DNA from: a filamentous cyanobacterium ESFC-1
GTDB lineage: Bacteria; Cyanobacteriota; Cyanobacteriia; Cyanobacteriales; Spirulinaceae
Direction of reading: 5' to 3'
DNA length: 64,000 nt
Assembly: GCA_000380225.1 (NCBI GenBank)
Contig: KB904821.1
Location: 2,146,601 to 2,210,600 of the forward strand
In this document: in pieces, positions 36,391 through 45,924 of the stretch
Layout of the letters: each line of letters opens with the position of its first letter
Numbering within the stretch: the stretch's first letter is position 1
Notes under the pieces: model-generated
The model's database searches: none
Told to the model about the DNA's origin: nothing
What the model saw: the letters and a program-made list of their open reading frames with translations, nothing else
Translations under genes and position numbers: made by a program

Positions 36391-38025
36391 ATGTTTTGTA
36401 ACCAATGCGAACAAACCACCAAAGGCGAAGGATGCTACAAATGGGGCGCTTGTGGTAAAAGCCCCGAGGTTGATGCCCTACAAGACCTCATGGTATATGC
36501 CTTGCGAGGACTAGCCGAAGTCATCCAAGTCGCCCGTCCCCTCGGCTTCGACAGTCGCGACGCGGACATCTTCCTCGGTGAAACCCTATTCTCCACCCTC
36601 ACCAACGTTAACTTTGACCCCGATGACTTTATCGGTTACATTCGACGCACCGTAACCTTAAGAGATACCCTCAAAGCCCAAGTTGAAGCCGTTGGCGGTC
36701 AAATTACCGGGTCATCCGCCTTAGAATTTGTCCCGGCTGAAACTCGCAAAGAATTAGTACAACAAGGCAAAGATGCCGAATATGAATTCATCAGCCAAGC
36801 CGGGCGCAATGTTGATATTTTCTCCCTCAAACTGACGGTGATTTACGGGCTGAAAGGCATTGCCGCTTATGTGTATCATGCCGCCAAACTCGGCCAACAC
36901 AACGAAACCGTTTATGCCTTTTTCAGCGAAGCCTTAGCCGCCCTGGGTCGTCCTGAAAGTACCTTAGAAGAATGGGTACAAATCGCCCTCAAAGTCGGTG
37001 AAATTAACCTCTTGGCCATGGAACTCCTGGATGGAGGTAATACTAGCACTTATGGCCACCCCGTCCCCACCGCCGTTCCTTTGGGCGCAACCCCTGGTAA
37101 AGCGATTTTGGTCTCCGGTCACGATCTCAGCGATTTAGCCGCCCTCCTCGCCCAAACAGAAGGCACAGGGATTAAAATCTACACCCACGGCGAAATGCTG
37201 CCGACCCATGCTTATCCCCAGCTAAAACAGCGCTATCCTCACCTTTACGGTCACTATGGCACAGCTTGGCAAAATCAAGTGCGGGAGTTTCCCAAGTTCC
37301 CCGGACCGATTGTAATGACCACTAACTGTTTAATGCCGCCCCACGATTCTTACAAAGACCGCATTTTTAATTGTGGCCCGGTGGGTTATCCGGGTTTGAA
37401 ACACATTGACGAGCATGATTTTACCCCAGTTGTGGCGATGGCGTTGGCAATGCCTGGATTTAGCGAAAAAGGCGACGATCGCACCGTAATGACTGGTTTT
37501 GCTCGGAATGCTGTGCTGGGCGTTGCTGATGATGTAATTGAGGCGGTGAAAGGTGGTAATATTCGTCACTTCTTCCTCGTTGGCGGTTGTGACGGGGCCA
37601 AAGCGGGACGCAATTACTACAGCGATTTCGTGGAAAAAGTGCCGGATGATTGTGTGGTGTTGACCCTCGCTTGCGGTAAATTCCGCTTCTTTGACAAAGA
37701 GTTGGGCGATATTAACGGCATTCCCCGCTTACTGGATGTGGGTCAATGTAATGATGCTTATTCTGCCATTCAAATTACTTTGGCGTTGGCTAATGCGTTT
37801 GAGATGGATGTGAATGAATTACCCCTCTCGATGATTCTGTCTTGGTACGAACAAAAAGCGGTGGCGATTCTGTTAACTTTACTGCACTTAGGCATCAAAA
37901 ATATTCGTCTCGGCCCCACGTTACCGGCGTTTATTTCCCCGAATGTCTTTGAGTTGTTATCGCAGCAATATAATTTGCAAGCGATTACAACGCCTGATGA
38001 TGATTTAGCGGCTTGTTTGGCTTAG
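36391..38025 (+). CDS. hcp: Hybrid-cluster protein (hydroxylamine reductase / NO reductase)
   Basis: This is a 544-residue Fe-S enzyme linked to NO and hydroxylamine detoxification. The N-terminal cysteines C3, C6, C15 and C21 (C-x2-C-x8-C-x5-C) match the [4Fe-4S] class seen in Desulfovibrio rather than the [2Fe-2S] class of E. coli. Hybrid-cluster ligands are visible at HDLSDLAALL, THGEMLPTHAYP, NCLMPP, the VGGCDGAKAGRNYYSDF segment and the LACGKFRF and DVGQCNDAYSA motifs. Shine-Dalgarno AAGGAG lies at 36378-36383. No hcr reductase gene is adjacent; ferredoxin may donate electrons. The operator at 36296 suggests control by the neighbouring regulator. Confidence 0.96.
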   Translation: MFCNQCEQTTKGEGCYKWGACGKSPEVDALQDLMVYALRGLAEVIQVARPLGFDSRDADIFLGETLFSTLTNVNFDPDDFIGYIRRTVTLRDTLKAQVEAVGGQITGSSALEFVPAETRKELVQQGKDAEYEFISQAGRNVDIFSLKLTVIYGLKGIAAYVYHAAKLGQHNETVYAFFSEALAALGRPESTLEEWVQIALKVGEINLLAMELLDGGNTSTYGHPVPTAVPLGATPGKAILVSGHDLSDLAALLAQTEGTGIKIYTHGEMLPTHAYPQLKQRYPHLYGHYGTAWQNQVREFPKFPGPIVMTTNCLMPPHDSYKDRIFNCGPVGYPGLKHIDEHDFTPVVAMALAMPGFSEKGDDRTVMTGFARNAVLGVADDVIEAVKGGNIRHFFLVGGCDGAKAGRNYYSDFVEKVPDDCVVLTLACGKFRFFDKELGDINGIPRLLDVGQCNDAYSAIQITLALANAFEMDVNELPLSMILSWYEQKAVAILLTLLHLGIKNIRLGPTLPAFISPNVFELLSQQYNLQAITTPDDDLAACLA

Positions 38026-38051
38026 TTGGTTTTGATTTTCGCATTGTGAAT

Positions 38052-38086
38052 AAAGCCCCGGTTTTCAACAGACAACTGGGGTTTTT
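38052..38086 (+). terminator. Intrinsic terminator of hcp
   Basis: CCCCGGTT pairs with AACTGGGG (one wobble) across a 10-base loop, followed by TTTTTATT, 27 bases after the hcp stop. Confidence 0.85.
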
Positions 38087-38148
38087 ATTGGGCTTTACTT
38101 TATTACACTGGGACTAATTTAGAGTTGCAAACTGTTATATAGTATAGT

Positions 38149-38235
38149 AGCAAGCAAAACAGTTAGGACGTTTTGACTCGCAAGGATCGCCCTCACCCCA
38201 ACCTCTCTCCCACGGGAGAGGGGCTTGATTTTTTT
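38149..38235 (+). repeat. Dispersed noncoding repeat family A, left-half copy
   Basis: It runs from AGCAAGCAAAACAGTTAGGA to GAGAGGGGCTTGATTTTTTT and matches the left half and core of 14865-14978. It lacks the GACCGATTTGGCGG end. The rest of the 314-base spacer after hcp holds only the terminator. Confidence 0.8.
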
Positions 38236-38339
38236 AAGAGTGAAATAAACTGTACTGGCGCTTTGGGGTAGCGCTATACAGCGATCGCTCAAACTTTACT
38301 TTTATAAACTAAAACCTTAGAGTTTTATAGAGTAAATAT

Positions 38340-39695
38340 TTATATTTTCAAGGGTAAATAAACCCTAAAAATACTGCCACTTCCTAATTCACTATTTAGG
38401 GTAATTTTACCTTGATGAAGATCGACAATTGCCTTTGCGATCGCCAATCCTAAACCCGTACCGCCTGTTTTGCGAGAGCGATCGCCATCGACGCGATAAA
38501 AACGCTCGAAAATGCGCTTTTGTTCTTCAGGTGAAATACCAATGCCATTATCTCGGACGGAAATAACCGCGAGATTGTCTTGGGTTTTGAGGGTAATTTG
38601 AATTTCTCCTTGCTTGGAGGTATATTGCAGGGCATTATGGATGAGATTTGAGACTAAACGATAAAGTTGAGATTCATTTCCCAAAATTGAAATTTCTTGC
38701 GTAGGTACATCGCGGGTTAAATAAATATCGTCAAGTACAGCAATTTCGAGAAATTCTTCGGTCAAGTCATTAACGAGATCGTTTAAAGAAAAAACGGTAA
38801 ATTTAGAAACTTCTGGATTTTGTTCGAGACGACTCAAAAAGAGTAATTCGCTGATAATATTGCTGAGTCTTTTACCTTGTCGTTCGATCGTTTTAACGGT
38901 GGTTTTCATGTCTTCAGTTTGCTGGGGCAAAATGCGCCATAGAGCATCAATTGAGATGAGTAAACTTGCCAGGGGCGATCGCAACTCATGGGCGGCATTG
39001 GCGGTAAACTCTTGTTGCTTTTGATAAGACTTATAAATGGGTTGCATGGCCAGTTGTGACAGCCACCAGCTAGACATGACAATTAAGATTAATGCTAATA
39101 AACAGCCTGAGATCAAAACCCAACGAATCCGTTGAACTTCGGCATCAAATGCTTCTAAGGTTCTACCGATTTGTAAATAACCCCAAGAATTATCAAAGCG
39201 ATTAGGGTTGAGATTGGCGCTATGAAGAATGGTTGTAAATTGATGATAGCGATCGCCATTCTTCAGTTGAAACGTTTGCCAGATTTCGGGGTTAAAACTT
39301 GTAGGTAACTCGGTGGGTTGATTGGGAGAATAAGCTAACAGTTTTCCTTGGTGGTCGAATAGGCGAATATAGTAAGTCGTGCGATCGCTAATCCCAATCG
39401 TATGTCGTTGAATTAGCGTCGGTTCTTTTAAGCAAGGTTCGTTGCTAATACATAAATCGGGAAAGATTTGTTTGAGAACTTCTGTAGGCTTTTCCCCCAC
39501 GGGTAATAGGGGTTCGACGCTATCGTGTAATGTACCCGCAATGGACTCAATTTCGCGCTCAATCGCCAGCCAATTCGATTGCACCATCGCGCGATAGACC
39601 CCAAAACCAGAAAGTCCTAAAATACTACCCATCACCCCGGCATACCACAACGCTAAACGGAGTTGACTGCGACGAAATAAACGACGACTATTCAT
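38340..39695 (-). CDS. Membrane sensor histidine kinase, NrsS/RppB-like
   Basis: This is a 451-residue kinase with two membrane helices (about residues 15-37 and 190-212) enclosing a periplasmic sensor of about 150 residues with one CISNEPC cysteine pair that could bind a ligand or metal. The cytosolic core has HisKA with AAHELRSPLAS near 240, an N box LVSNLIHNALQY, DNGIGISPEEQ and GTGLGLAIAKAI. The ATG at 39695 overlaps the regulator stop by 8 bases, so the pair is translationally coupled. The divergent RND pump suggests a metal-responsive system like Synechocystis NrsRS (nickel), but the actual signal is not shown. Confidence 0.88.
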   Translation of the reverse strand: MNSRRLFRRSQLRLALWYAGVMGSILGLSGFGVYRAMVQSNWLAIEREIESIAGTLHDSVEPLLPVGEKPTEVLKQIFPDLCISNEPCLKEPTLIQRHTIGISDRTTYYIRLFDHQGKLLAYSPNQPTELPTSFNPEIWQTFQLKNGDRYHQFTTILHSANLNPNRFDNSWGYLQIGRTLEAFDAEVQRIRWVLISGCLLALILIVMSSWWLSQLAMQPIYKSYQKQQEFTANAAHELRSPLASLLISIDALWRILPQQTEDMKTTVKTIERQGKRLSNIISELLFLSRLEQNPEVSKFTVFSLNDLVNDLTEEFLEIAVLDDIYLTRDVPTQEISILGNESQLYRLVSNLIHNALQYTSKQGEIQITLKTQDNLAVISVRDNGIGISPEEQKRIFERFYRVDGDRSRKTGGTGLGLAIAKAIVDLHQGKITLNSELGSGSIFRVYLPLKI

Positions 39696-40398
39696 GAGAC
39701 AGCAAGAGGGAATTAAAGCGATATCCTGCACCGGGAATTGTTTCAATGGGGCAAGGACAGTCGTATTGCGCCAGTTTGCGACGCAGTAAGCGCATTTGAG
39801 CCGCCACAACATTACTTACGGGGTCTTCGTGAACATCCCATAATTGCTGACGCAACTTACTACCGGGAATAATTCGGTCGGGATTTTGCATTAAATACAT
39901 GAGCAATTGCAATTCTTTGGGCGTGAGGGGAATTTCTTGGTAAGGTGGGGCGGTATTGCGTTGTATTAAAGTATTATTGGCGACATCGAGGGTTAAATTG
40001 CCTAAAGTGAGGTTTAAAGGTTGAAATTGAGGCGATCGCCGTTGTAATGCCCTTAACCGCGCCAGTAATTCATCCATGACAAAGGGTTTCACTAAATAAT
40101 CATCCGCCCCCGCATCCAAACCCGCAACCCGATTTTCCGGTTCTCCTAATGCGGTCAACATCAACACGGGTAAGGGGTTATGCTGTTGTCTGAGTTTACG
40201 ACATAAATCTAACCCGGATAACTCTGGCAGCAGCCAATCAACGATCGCGACAGTGTAATCGAGAGAGCGATCTTCGAGGTATAACCAAGCCTGTAACCCA
40301 TCGGTAAACCAATCGACAATATATTTCTCTGCGACTAATACTTGTTTGAGCGATCGCCCTAAATCTTCTTCATCTTCAACTAATAAAATTCTCATCAA
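39688..40398 (-). CDS. OmpR/PhoB-type response regulator, NrsR/RppA-like
   Basis: This is a 236-residue regulator with a receiver (residues 1-118: LLVEDEEDLG, phosphoacceptor in AIVDWLLPELSG, LTALGE, KPF) and a winged-helix DNA-binding domain (about 140-232) with LTPKELQLLMYLMQNPDRII and the recognition region SNVVAAQMRLLRRKLAQ. Its gene is upstream of and overlaps the sensor kinase. It is divergent from a metal-efflux operon; three 11-base-spaced direct repeats in between are its likely targets. Confidence 0.93.
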   Translation of the reverse strand: MMRILLVEDEEDLGRSLKQVLVAEKYIVDWFTDGLQAWLYLEDRSLDYTVAIVDWLLPELSGLDLCRKLRQQHNPLPVLMLTALGEPENRVAGLDAGADDYLVKPFVMDELLARLRALQRRSPQFQPLNLTLGNLTLDVANNTLIQRNTAPPYQEIPLTPKELQLLMYLMQNPDRIIPGSKLRQQLWDVHEDPVSNVVAAQMRLLRRKLAQYDCPCPIETIPGAGYRFNSLLLSHE

Positions 40399-40434
40399 CC
40401 CCTCAATATCAGAATACGAGGTTGATTTTAACGG

Positions 40435-40464
40435 TTTCTATCCGGTTTCATCTGGATTTCATCT
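40435..40464. promoter_or_regulatory. Three direct repeats TTTC(A/T)(T/A)C with 11-base period
   Basis: TTTCTATC (40435), TTTCATCT (40446) and TTTCATCT (40457) lie exactly 11 bases apart in the divergent spacer. Direct repeats at one helical turn are typical of OmpR-family regulators. A -10-like GATAAA follows at 40477, so the last repeat would overlap the -35 region of the efflux promoter. Confidence 0.65.
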
Positions 40465-40521
40465 CGGTTGTGGCAGGATAAAAGCGACTTTCTCACAACT
40501 CCTGACTTTTGGATCGCAAAT

Positions 40522-41196
40522 ATGATGAAAACGATTGGTTTAGCTACTTCTGTATTGGCTCTCAGTCTGACTTTTACTGCTCCGTCTGGGGTTTTCGCTC
40601 ATGTGGGTCATGGTGACGAATTTCAAGCAGAAGGCGGTATTGACCGAGTGGCAGTCAATGCCGAAACCGATGCAATGCTCGGTATTGTGGTAGAACCCAT
40701 TACCGCCAATCCCGAAGGTAACGGGGGCGTATATATTCCCGTGACAGCATTAGTAGAAGCAGACGGTCAATCTTTGGTTTTTGTGCGCTACGAGAACTTC
40801 TATGAACCTGTTACCGTTACAACCGGTGCGACTCAAGGAGAGTTAATCGGAGTTACCGAAGGGCTATCAGTGGGAGAACAACTGGTAACGCAAGGCTCCC
40901 TTTCACTTTATGCCGAGTCTCGCAAAACCCAAACCGCGACAGCACCCGAAACACCAGAAAGCAATGCGATCGCCTCAGAAGATATGACGATAGCCGCAGA
41001 TAATATCGCAATAACAGAGGAAAATCTGGCTCAAACCGAAGTAGCCACCAGTGAAACGAGTTCTAAGGCTGGTTTTCCCCTCCTCAAAGCCGCGATTAGC
41101 GGTTTAGGCGGTGTAATTTTACTGGGTGGTGTGGTAATTTTTGGTCTTCGGGCTGTCAACTTCAGCAAGCAAGGTAAAAACATCTTTGGGAAATAA
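40522..41196 (+). CDS. Short RND periplasmic adaptor-like protein with His-rich N-terminus
   Basis: This is a 224-residue protein (ATG ATG start). A signal peptide ends at VFA and is followed by HVGHGDEF, a likely metal-binding motif. Residues about 45-140 resemble the C-terminal beta-barrel/membrane-proximal part of CusB/CzcB adaptors (AMLGIVVEPI, VYIPVTALVEADGQSLVFVR, VTEGLSVGEQLVTQGSLSL). The lipoyl and hairpin domains of usual 400-plus-residue adaptors are absent. An acidic, threonine-rich linker and a C-terminal membrane helix (about 190-212) follow. It lies 39 bases before the RND pump and is probably its small partner. Confidence 0.82.
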   Translation: MMKTIGLATSVLALSLTFTAPSGVFAHVGHGDEFQAEGGIDRVAVNAETDAMLGIVVEPITANPEGNGGVYIPVTALVEADGQSLVFVRYENFYEPVTVTTGATQGELIGVTEGLSVGEQLVTQGSLSLYAESRKTQTATAPETPESNAIASEDMTIAADNIAITEENLAQTEVATSETSSKAGFPLLKAAISGLGGVILLGGVVIFGLRAVNFSKQGKNIFGK

Positions 41197-41235
41197 ATAA
41201 CCCCCTCCCTTCAGCCCAAATATTATTATTCACCC

Positions 41236-44200
41236 ATGCTCAACGCTTTACTCGATCGGATTCTCAAAACCGCGATCGCCAGGGCAGAATTAATTGTCAT
41301 TACAGCCATCGCGATCGCCCTTTGGGGAGTCATCAATATCACCCAAATGCCCCTAGATGTCTTCCCAGAATTTGCACCGCCTCAAGTAGATATCCATACC
41401 GAAGCCCCCGGTTTAGCCCCCGAAGAAGTGGAAACGTACATTTCCGTTCCCATTGAAAGTGCGGTGAATGGGCTACCCGGTGTCACCACCGTTCGTTCCT
41501 CCTCTAAAGTGGGATTATCAATGGTGCAGGTGGTTTTTAACCAAAGTGCCGATATTTATCAAGCCCGACAAGTCGTCACCGAACGCTTACAGCAGATTTC
41601 CGGGCAGTTTCCCCCAGGGACTCATCCCCCCGAAATCTCGCCCTTGGTGTCTCCCCTCGGTACGATTTTGCAATATGCCTTCACCGCCAGCGAATCGGGT
41701 GAGACTTCCCTGATGGCATTGCGTCGCTGGATCGATGTGACGTTAAATAATCAAATCCTATCTGTACCGGGGGTTTCTAGGGTCACGATTTACGGCGGAG
41801 AGCAACAAGAAGAACAGATTTTAGTCGATCCGGCGAAATTAACCGCCCTGGGTGTCTCGCTTAATGAAGTTACCACAGCCGCCGCCCAAGCGAGTTCTAA
41901 CGCCCCTGGGGGGTTTTTGGTGGGGGGAGGTCAGGAGTTACTGATTCGCGGCATCGGACAAGTAGAGTCCCAAGCAGATTTACAGCAAGCCGTGGTGAAA
42001 GTCACCGCAGAAGGTCGGCCGATTTTGCTCGCAGATGTGGCTCAAGTGCAAACTGGGGCGGCGTTGCAGCGAGGAGATGCCAGCTTTAACACTCAGCCTG
42101 CGGTAGTGGTGATGGTGGAGAAACAGCCCGATGTGGATACCCCAACCGTTACCCAAGCCGTCGAAGATTTAATCGCATCTCTCCAACCCAATTTTCCGGC
42201 GGATGTGCAGATGCAGCGCACGTTTCGTCAAGCCAATTTTATTGATATGGCAATTGGTAATCTCAGTAAATCCTTGTTGGGGGGGGTCGCGATTGTTTCG
42301 ATTATTATGCTGCTATTCTTGATGAATTGGCGCACCGCCGCGATCGCCCTGAGTGCCATGCCTTTGTCTTTACTGATCGGTTTGCTGTTGATGAAGGCTT
42401 TGGGTTTGGGCATTAATACCATGACGTTAGGGGGCTTAGTGGTGGCCATTGGCTCGGTGGTGGATGATGCCATTGTAGATATGGAAAACTGTTACCGAGG
42501 CTTGCGGAAAAACCAAGCTTTGGGCAATCCCAAACATCCGTTACAGGTGGTGTACGATACTTCGGTAGAAGTGCGGTTAACGGTGATTTTTTCCACCGTG
42601 ATTATTGTTGTGGTGTTTGCGCCAATCTTTAGTTTGACGGGGGTAGAAGGGCGTATTTTTGCGCCGATGGGCTGGGCTTATGTGCTGTCGATTGCCGCTT
42701 CAACTTTGGTCGCGATGACCCTTTCTCCGGCGTTGTGCGGTCTGCTCTTGGCATCTCAAACCTTACCCCAAGAAGGGACATGGATTTCCCGTGGCGCTGA
42801 ACGGTTGTATCGTCCGTTGCTGAAACTGTCTCTAAGCGCTCCGAAAGTGGTTCTCAGTGTGGCTTTGGCAATTTTAGTGGCCGCGATCGCGATCGTACCT
42901 TCTTTGGGACGGGTCTTTTTACCGGAGTTTCAAGAAAAATCCTTGGTCAACTCGATGATTTTATTTCCCGGTGTGTCTCTGGATATGACCAATCGCGCCG
43001 GAATGACCCTGGCTCAATCCCTCGAAGGCAATGAGTTGTATGATTGGGTACAAGTCCGAGCCGGACGCGCTCCTGGGGATGCGGATGGGGCGGGGGTGAA
43101 TATGGCGCACGTTGACGTAGAGTTGAGTAATTTGGCGCTGCAAGACCGAGAAGCAAGCATTCGGCAATTACGAGCGGAATTTCTCAAGTTACCGGGGGTA
43201 GCCTCGAATATTGGTGGCTTTATTTCCCACCGCATGGATGAGGTATTATCGGGAGTTAGAAGCGCGATCGCGATTAAAATTTACGGGCCAGACTTGGCTC
43301 AACTGCGTCAAATTGGCGAACAGGTGCGAGATGCCATTGAACCCATTGAAGGTGTGGTGGATTTACAACTCGAACCCCAACTCCCCATTCGTCAAGTCCA
43401 AATTCATTATGACCGAGAAGCGGCGGCTCAGTATGGTTTAAGTATGGCGGCCCTTTCAGAAGTGGTGGAAACTGCCCTCCAAGGTCGCGTGGTGGGGCAA
43501 GTTCCAGATAATCAGCAGTCTATTAATATTACTGTCGCTCTGAGCGCCTCGGCTCGTAATAGTTTGGATGCAATGGGAAGAATTCCTATTACTACCCCCA
43601 CCCGAGAAACAATTACTTTGGAGGATGTGGCTCAGATCGATTACGGTATGGGGGTGAATAACGTCAATCGCGAAAATGTGTCTCGCTTGATTGTTGTGTC
43701 AACCAATGTCGCCGGACGAGACTTAGGCAGTGTGGTGGGGGATATTCAGGCGACTCTGCAAGAGCAAGTACAGCTACCCCAAGACTACTTTATTCAATAC
43801 GGGGGACAGTTTGAGGCCGAACAAAATGCCAGCAACAACCTCTTGATTTATAGTGTGTTGGCTGCGATCGCGATCGCCATTTTAATGTATTTCTCGGTCA
43901 AGTCTTTACCCGCCACGATCGCCATTATGCTCAACCTTCCCCTGGCTTTGGTGGGGGGTATCATCGCCATTCTTCTCACCGGGGGAGTCATTTCTATTGC
44001 TTCCCTGATTGGCTTTATTACCTTGTTTGGGGTAGCGGTGCGAAACGGGTTGCTTTTGGTGAACAACTACAACCAAAACTTTATGGCAGGAATGCCCCTC
44101 AAACCTGCAATTATGCGTGGTTCCCTCGAGCGGGTGAATGCGATTTTAATGACCGCTTTGACTTCGGCGTTGGGAATGCTGCCTTTAGCTTTAGCTTCGG

Positions 44201-44388
44201 GGGCAGGTAACGAAATTTTACAACCCTTGGCCATTGTCGTCCTCGGCGGACTCTTTACCTCCACGGCTTTAACCCTTTTAGTGATTCCGGCGTTGTATGC
44301 CCAATTTGGCCGCTGGTTAATGCCCCAACGTCCGGTGATGGCAGTTTCCACACCCAAGCAGTTCAAAGTTCCGGGGGGTTTTCGTTGA
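41236..44388 (+). CDS. Heavy-metal efflux RND permease (CusA/CzcA/NrsA family)
   Basis: This is a 1050-residue proton-driven inner-membrane pump. It has twelve membrane helices in the RND pattern, a porter domain between helices 1-2 and 7-8 (MPLDVFPEFAPPQVDIHTEAPG start), and the helix-4 motif VAIGSVVDDAIVDMENCYRGLRK with the aspartate pair that relays protons in the heavy-metal subfamily. The gene follows the adaptor-like gene and is divergent from the two-component system. No outer-membrane channel gene is adjacent. Metal specificity (Ni, Co, Zn or Cu/Ag) cannot be read directly. Confidence 0.94.
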   Translation: MLNALLDRILKTAIARAELIVITAIAIALWGVINITQMPLDVFPEFAPPQVDIHTEAPGLAPEEVETYISVPIESAVNGLPGVTTVRSSSKVGLSMVQVVFNQSADIYQARQVVTERLQQISGQFPPGTHPPEISPLVSPLGTILQYAFTASESGETSLMALRRWIDVTLNNQILSVPGVSRVTIYGGEQQEEQILVDPAKLTALGVSLNEVTTAAAQASSNAPGGFLVGGGQELLIRGIGQVESQADLQQAVVKVTAEGRPILLADVAQVQTGAALQRGDASFNTQPAVVVMVEKQPDVDTPTVTQAVEDLIASLQPNFPADVQMQRTFRQANFIDMAIGNLSKSLLGGVAIVSIIMLLFLMNWRTAAIALSAMPLSLLIGLLLMKALGLGINTMTLGGLVVAIGSVVDDAIVDMENCYRGLRKNQALGNPKHPLQVVYDTSVEVRLTVIFSTVIIVVVFAPIFSLTGVEGRIFAPMGWAYVLSIAASTLVAMTLSPALCGLLLASQTLPQEGTWISRGAERLYRPLLKLSLSAPKVVLSVALAILVAAIAIVPSLGRVFLPEFQEKSLVNSMILFPGVSLDMTNRAGMTLAQSLEGNELYDWVQVRAGRAPGDADGAGVNMAHVDVELSNLALQDREASIRQLRAEFLKLPGVASNIGGFISHRMDEVLSGVRSAIAIKIYGPDLAQLRQIGEQVRDAIEPIEGVVDLQLEPQLPIRQVQIHYDREAAAQYGLSMAALSEVVETALQGRVVGQVPDNQQSINITVALSASARNSLDAMGRIPITTPTRETITLEDVAQIDYGMGVNNVNRENVSRLIVVSTNVAGRDLGSVVGDIQATLQEQVQLPQDYFIQYGGQFEAEQNASNNLLIYSVLAAIAIAILMYFSVKSLPATIAIMLNLPLALVGGIIAILLTGGVISIASLIGFITLFGVAVRNGLLLVNNYNQNFMAGMPLKPAIMRGSLERVNAILMTALTSALGMLPLALASGAGNEILQPLAIVVLGGLFTSTALTLLVIPALYAQFGRWLMPQRPVMAVSTPKQFKVPGGFR

Positions 44389-44460
44389 TTGTCGCCAGAG
44401 TTGACAATCGCCATTGCGTTAGTTTGGTTCGAGTTGGTTTAATTTTCCCATGGTCAATAA

Positions 44461-44492
44461 AACCCCGGTTGTAACTAACAAACCGGGGTTTT
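44461..44492. terminator. Bidirectional terminator between RND pump and asnS
   Basis: AACCCCGGTT (44461-44470) pairs perfectly with AACCGGGGTT (44481-44490) with A and T runs on the outer sides. It serves both convergent genes. Confidence 0.9.
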
Positions 44493-44496
44493 GGCG

Positions 44497-45888
44497 TTAA
44501 AAATCGGCACTCAAGGGAGTACGGGGGAAGGGAATGACATCGCGAATATTGCTCATTCCCGTCATAAACTGGATCAGGCGTTCAAAGCCCAAACCAAAGC
44601 CCGCGTGAGGGACGGTTCCGTAACGGCGCAAATCCCGATACCACCACAACTCCTCTAAGGGCATTCCCCCTTCCACAATGCGCTTCTCAAGGACATCGAG
44701 GCGTTCTTCCCGTTGGGAACCGCCGATGATTTCACCAATTTTGGGGGCGAGAACGTCCATGGCGGCAACGGTCTTATTATCGTCGTTGAGACGCATATAA
44801 AAGGCTTTGATTTCTTTGGGGTAGTTGTAGACAATTGCGGGCTTTTTAAAGAGTTCTTCGGCGAGGTAGCGTTCGTGTTCGGATTGTAAGTCGATGCCCC
44901 ACTCTACCGGAAATTCAAATTTGCGTTTGGCTTTGAGTAAGAGGTCGATGGCTTCGGTGTAGGTGATGCGCTCAAATTCGTTGTTGATGATATTATCGGC
45001 AGTTGCGAGGACGCTATCATCAATGCGCTTGTTGAAAAACTCTATGTCTTCGGGACATTTTTCGAGGACGGTTTTAAACAGATACTTGAGGAAGTCTTCG
45101 GCTAAGTCCATGTTGCCGTTGATATCGCAAAACGCCATTTCCGGTTCGATCATCCAAAATTCGGCAAGATGGCGGGAGGTGTTGGAGTTTTCGGCGCGGA
45201 AGGTGGGGCCAAAGGTGTAAACGTTGCGGAAGGCCATGGCCATGACTTCGGCTTCGAGTTGACCGCTAACGGTGAGATAAGCGGGTTTGCCGAAGAAGTC
45301 TTGGCTGTAGTCTACGTCTTTGTCAAGGCGGGGGACGTTGGTTAGATCGAGATTGGTAACGTTAAAGAGTTCCCCTGCCCCTTCGCAATCGCTGGCGGTG
45401 ATCAGGGGGGTGTGAACCCACATAAAATCCCGTTCTTGGAAGAATTGGTGAACGGCGTTGGCACAGGCGTTGCGGACGCGAAAAACTGCGCCGAGGGTGT
45501 TGGTACGCGATCGCAAGTGACCAATGGTGCGTAGAAATTCAAAGGAGTGACGTTTCTTTTGCAGGGGGTAGGTTTCCGGGTCGGCTTCCCCGTACACTTG
45601 GACTTGTTGGGGTTTGATTTCGATGCGTTGGTTTTTACCCTGAGATGGAACGATGGTTCCCGATACTTCCACTGAAGCCCCGGTGTTGATTTTGGGGAGT
45701 AGTTCTTGATAATTGGGTAAATCGTCGGCGGTGAGAACCACTTGCAGATTTGCCAGGGAAGAACCATCGTTGACTTCCATAAAGGCAAATCCTTTGAGTT
45801 CTCGTTTGGTGCGTACCCAACCTTGGAGGGTTACGGTTTCATCGGGTTGGCCGTGCCGCAAGATATCTGCAATCCGTCGATTCACCAT
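44497..45888 (-). CDS. asnS: Asparaginyl-tRNA synthetase
   Basis: This is a 463-residue class IIb synthetase that charges tRNA-Asn. An N-terminal OB-fold anticodon-binding domain (about residues 15-105, [21 protein letters not shown]) precedes the catalytic core with motif 2 ([28 protein letters not shown] near 230) and motif 3 ([15 protein letters not shown] near 437). The N-terminal domain and length match bacterial AsnS. It ends at the shared terminator. Confidence 0.97.
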   Translation of the reverse strand: MVNRRIADILRHGQPDETVTLQGWVRTKRELKGFAFMEVNDGSSLANLQVVLTADDLPNYQELLPKINTGASVEVSGTIVPSQGKNQRIEIKPQQVQVYGEADPETYPLQKKRHSFEFLRTIGHLRSRTNTLGAVFRVRNACANAVHQFFQERDFMWVHTPLITASDCEGAGELFNVTNLDLTNVPRLDKDVDYSQDFFGKPAYLTVSGQLEAEVMAMAFRNVYTFGPTFRAENSNTSRHLAEFWMIEPEMAFCDINGNMDLAEDFLKYLFKTVLEKCPEDIEFFNKRIDDSVLATADNIINNEFERITYTEAIDLLLKAKRKFEFPVEWGIDLQSEHERYLAEELFKKPAIVYNYPKEIKAFYMRLNDDNKTVAAMDVLAPKIGEIIGGSQREERLDVLEKRIVEGGMPLEELWWYRDLRRYGTVPHAGFGLGFERLIQFMTGMSNIRDVIPFPRTPLSADF

Positions 45889-45924
45889 AGTTGTGTTAAT
45901 TGATTTTCACTGTTTTTTTACAGT

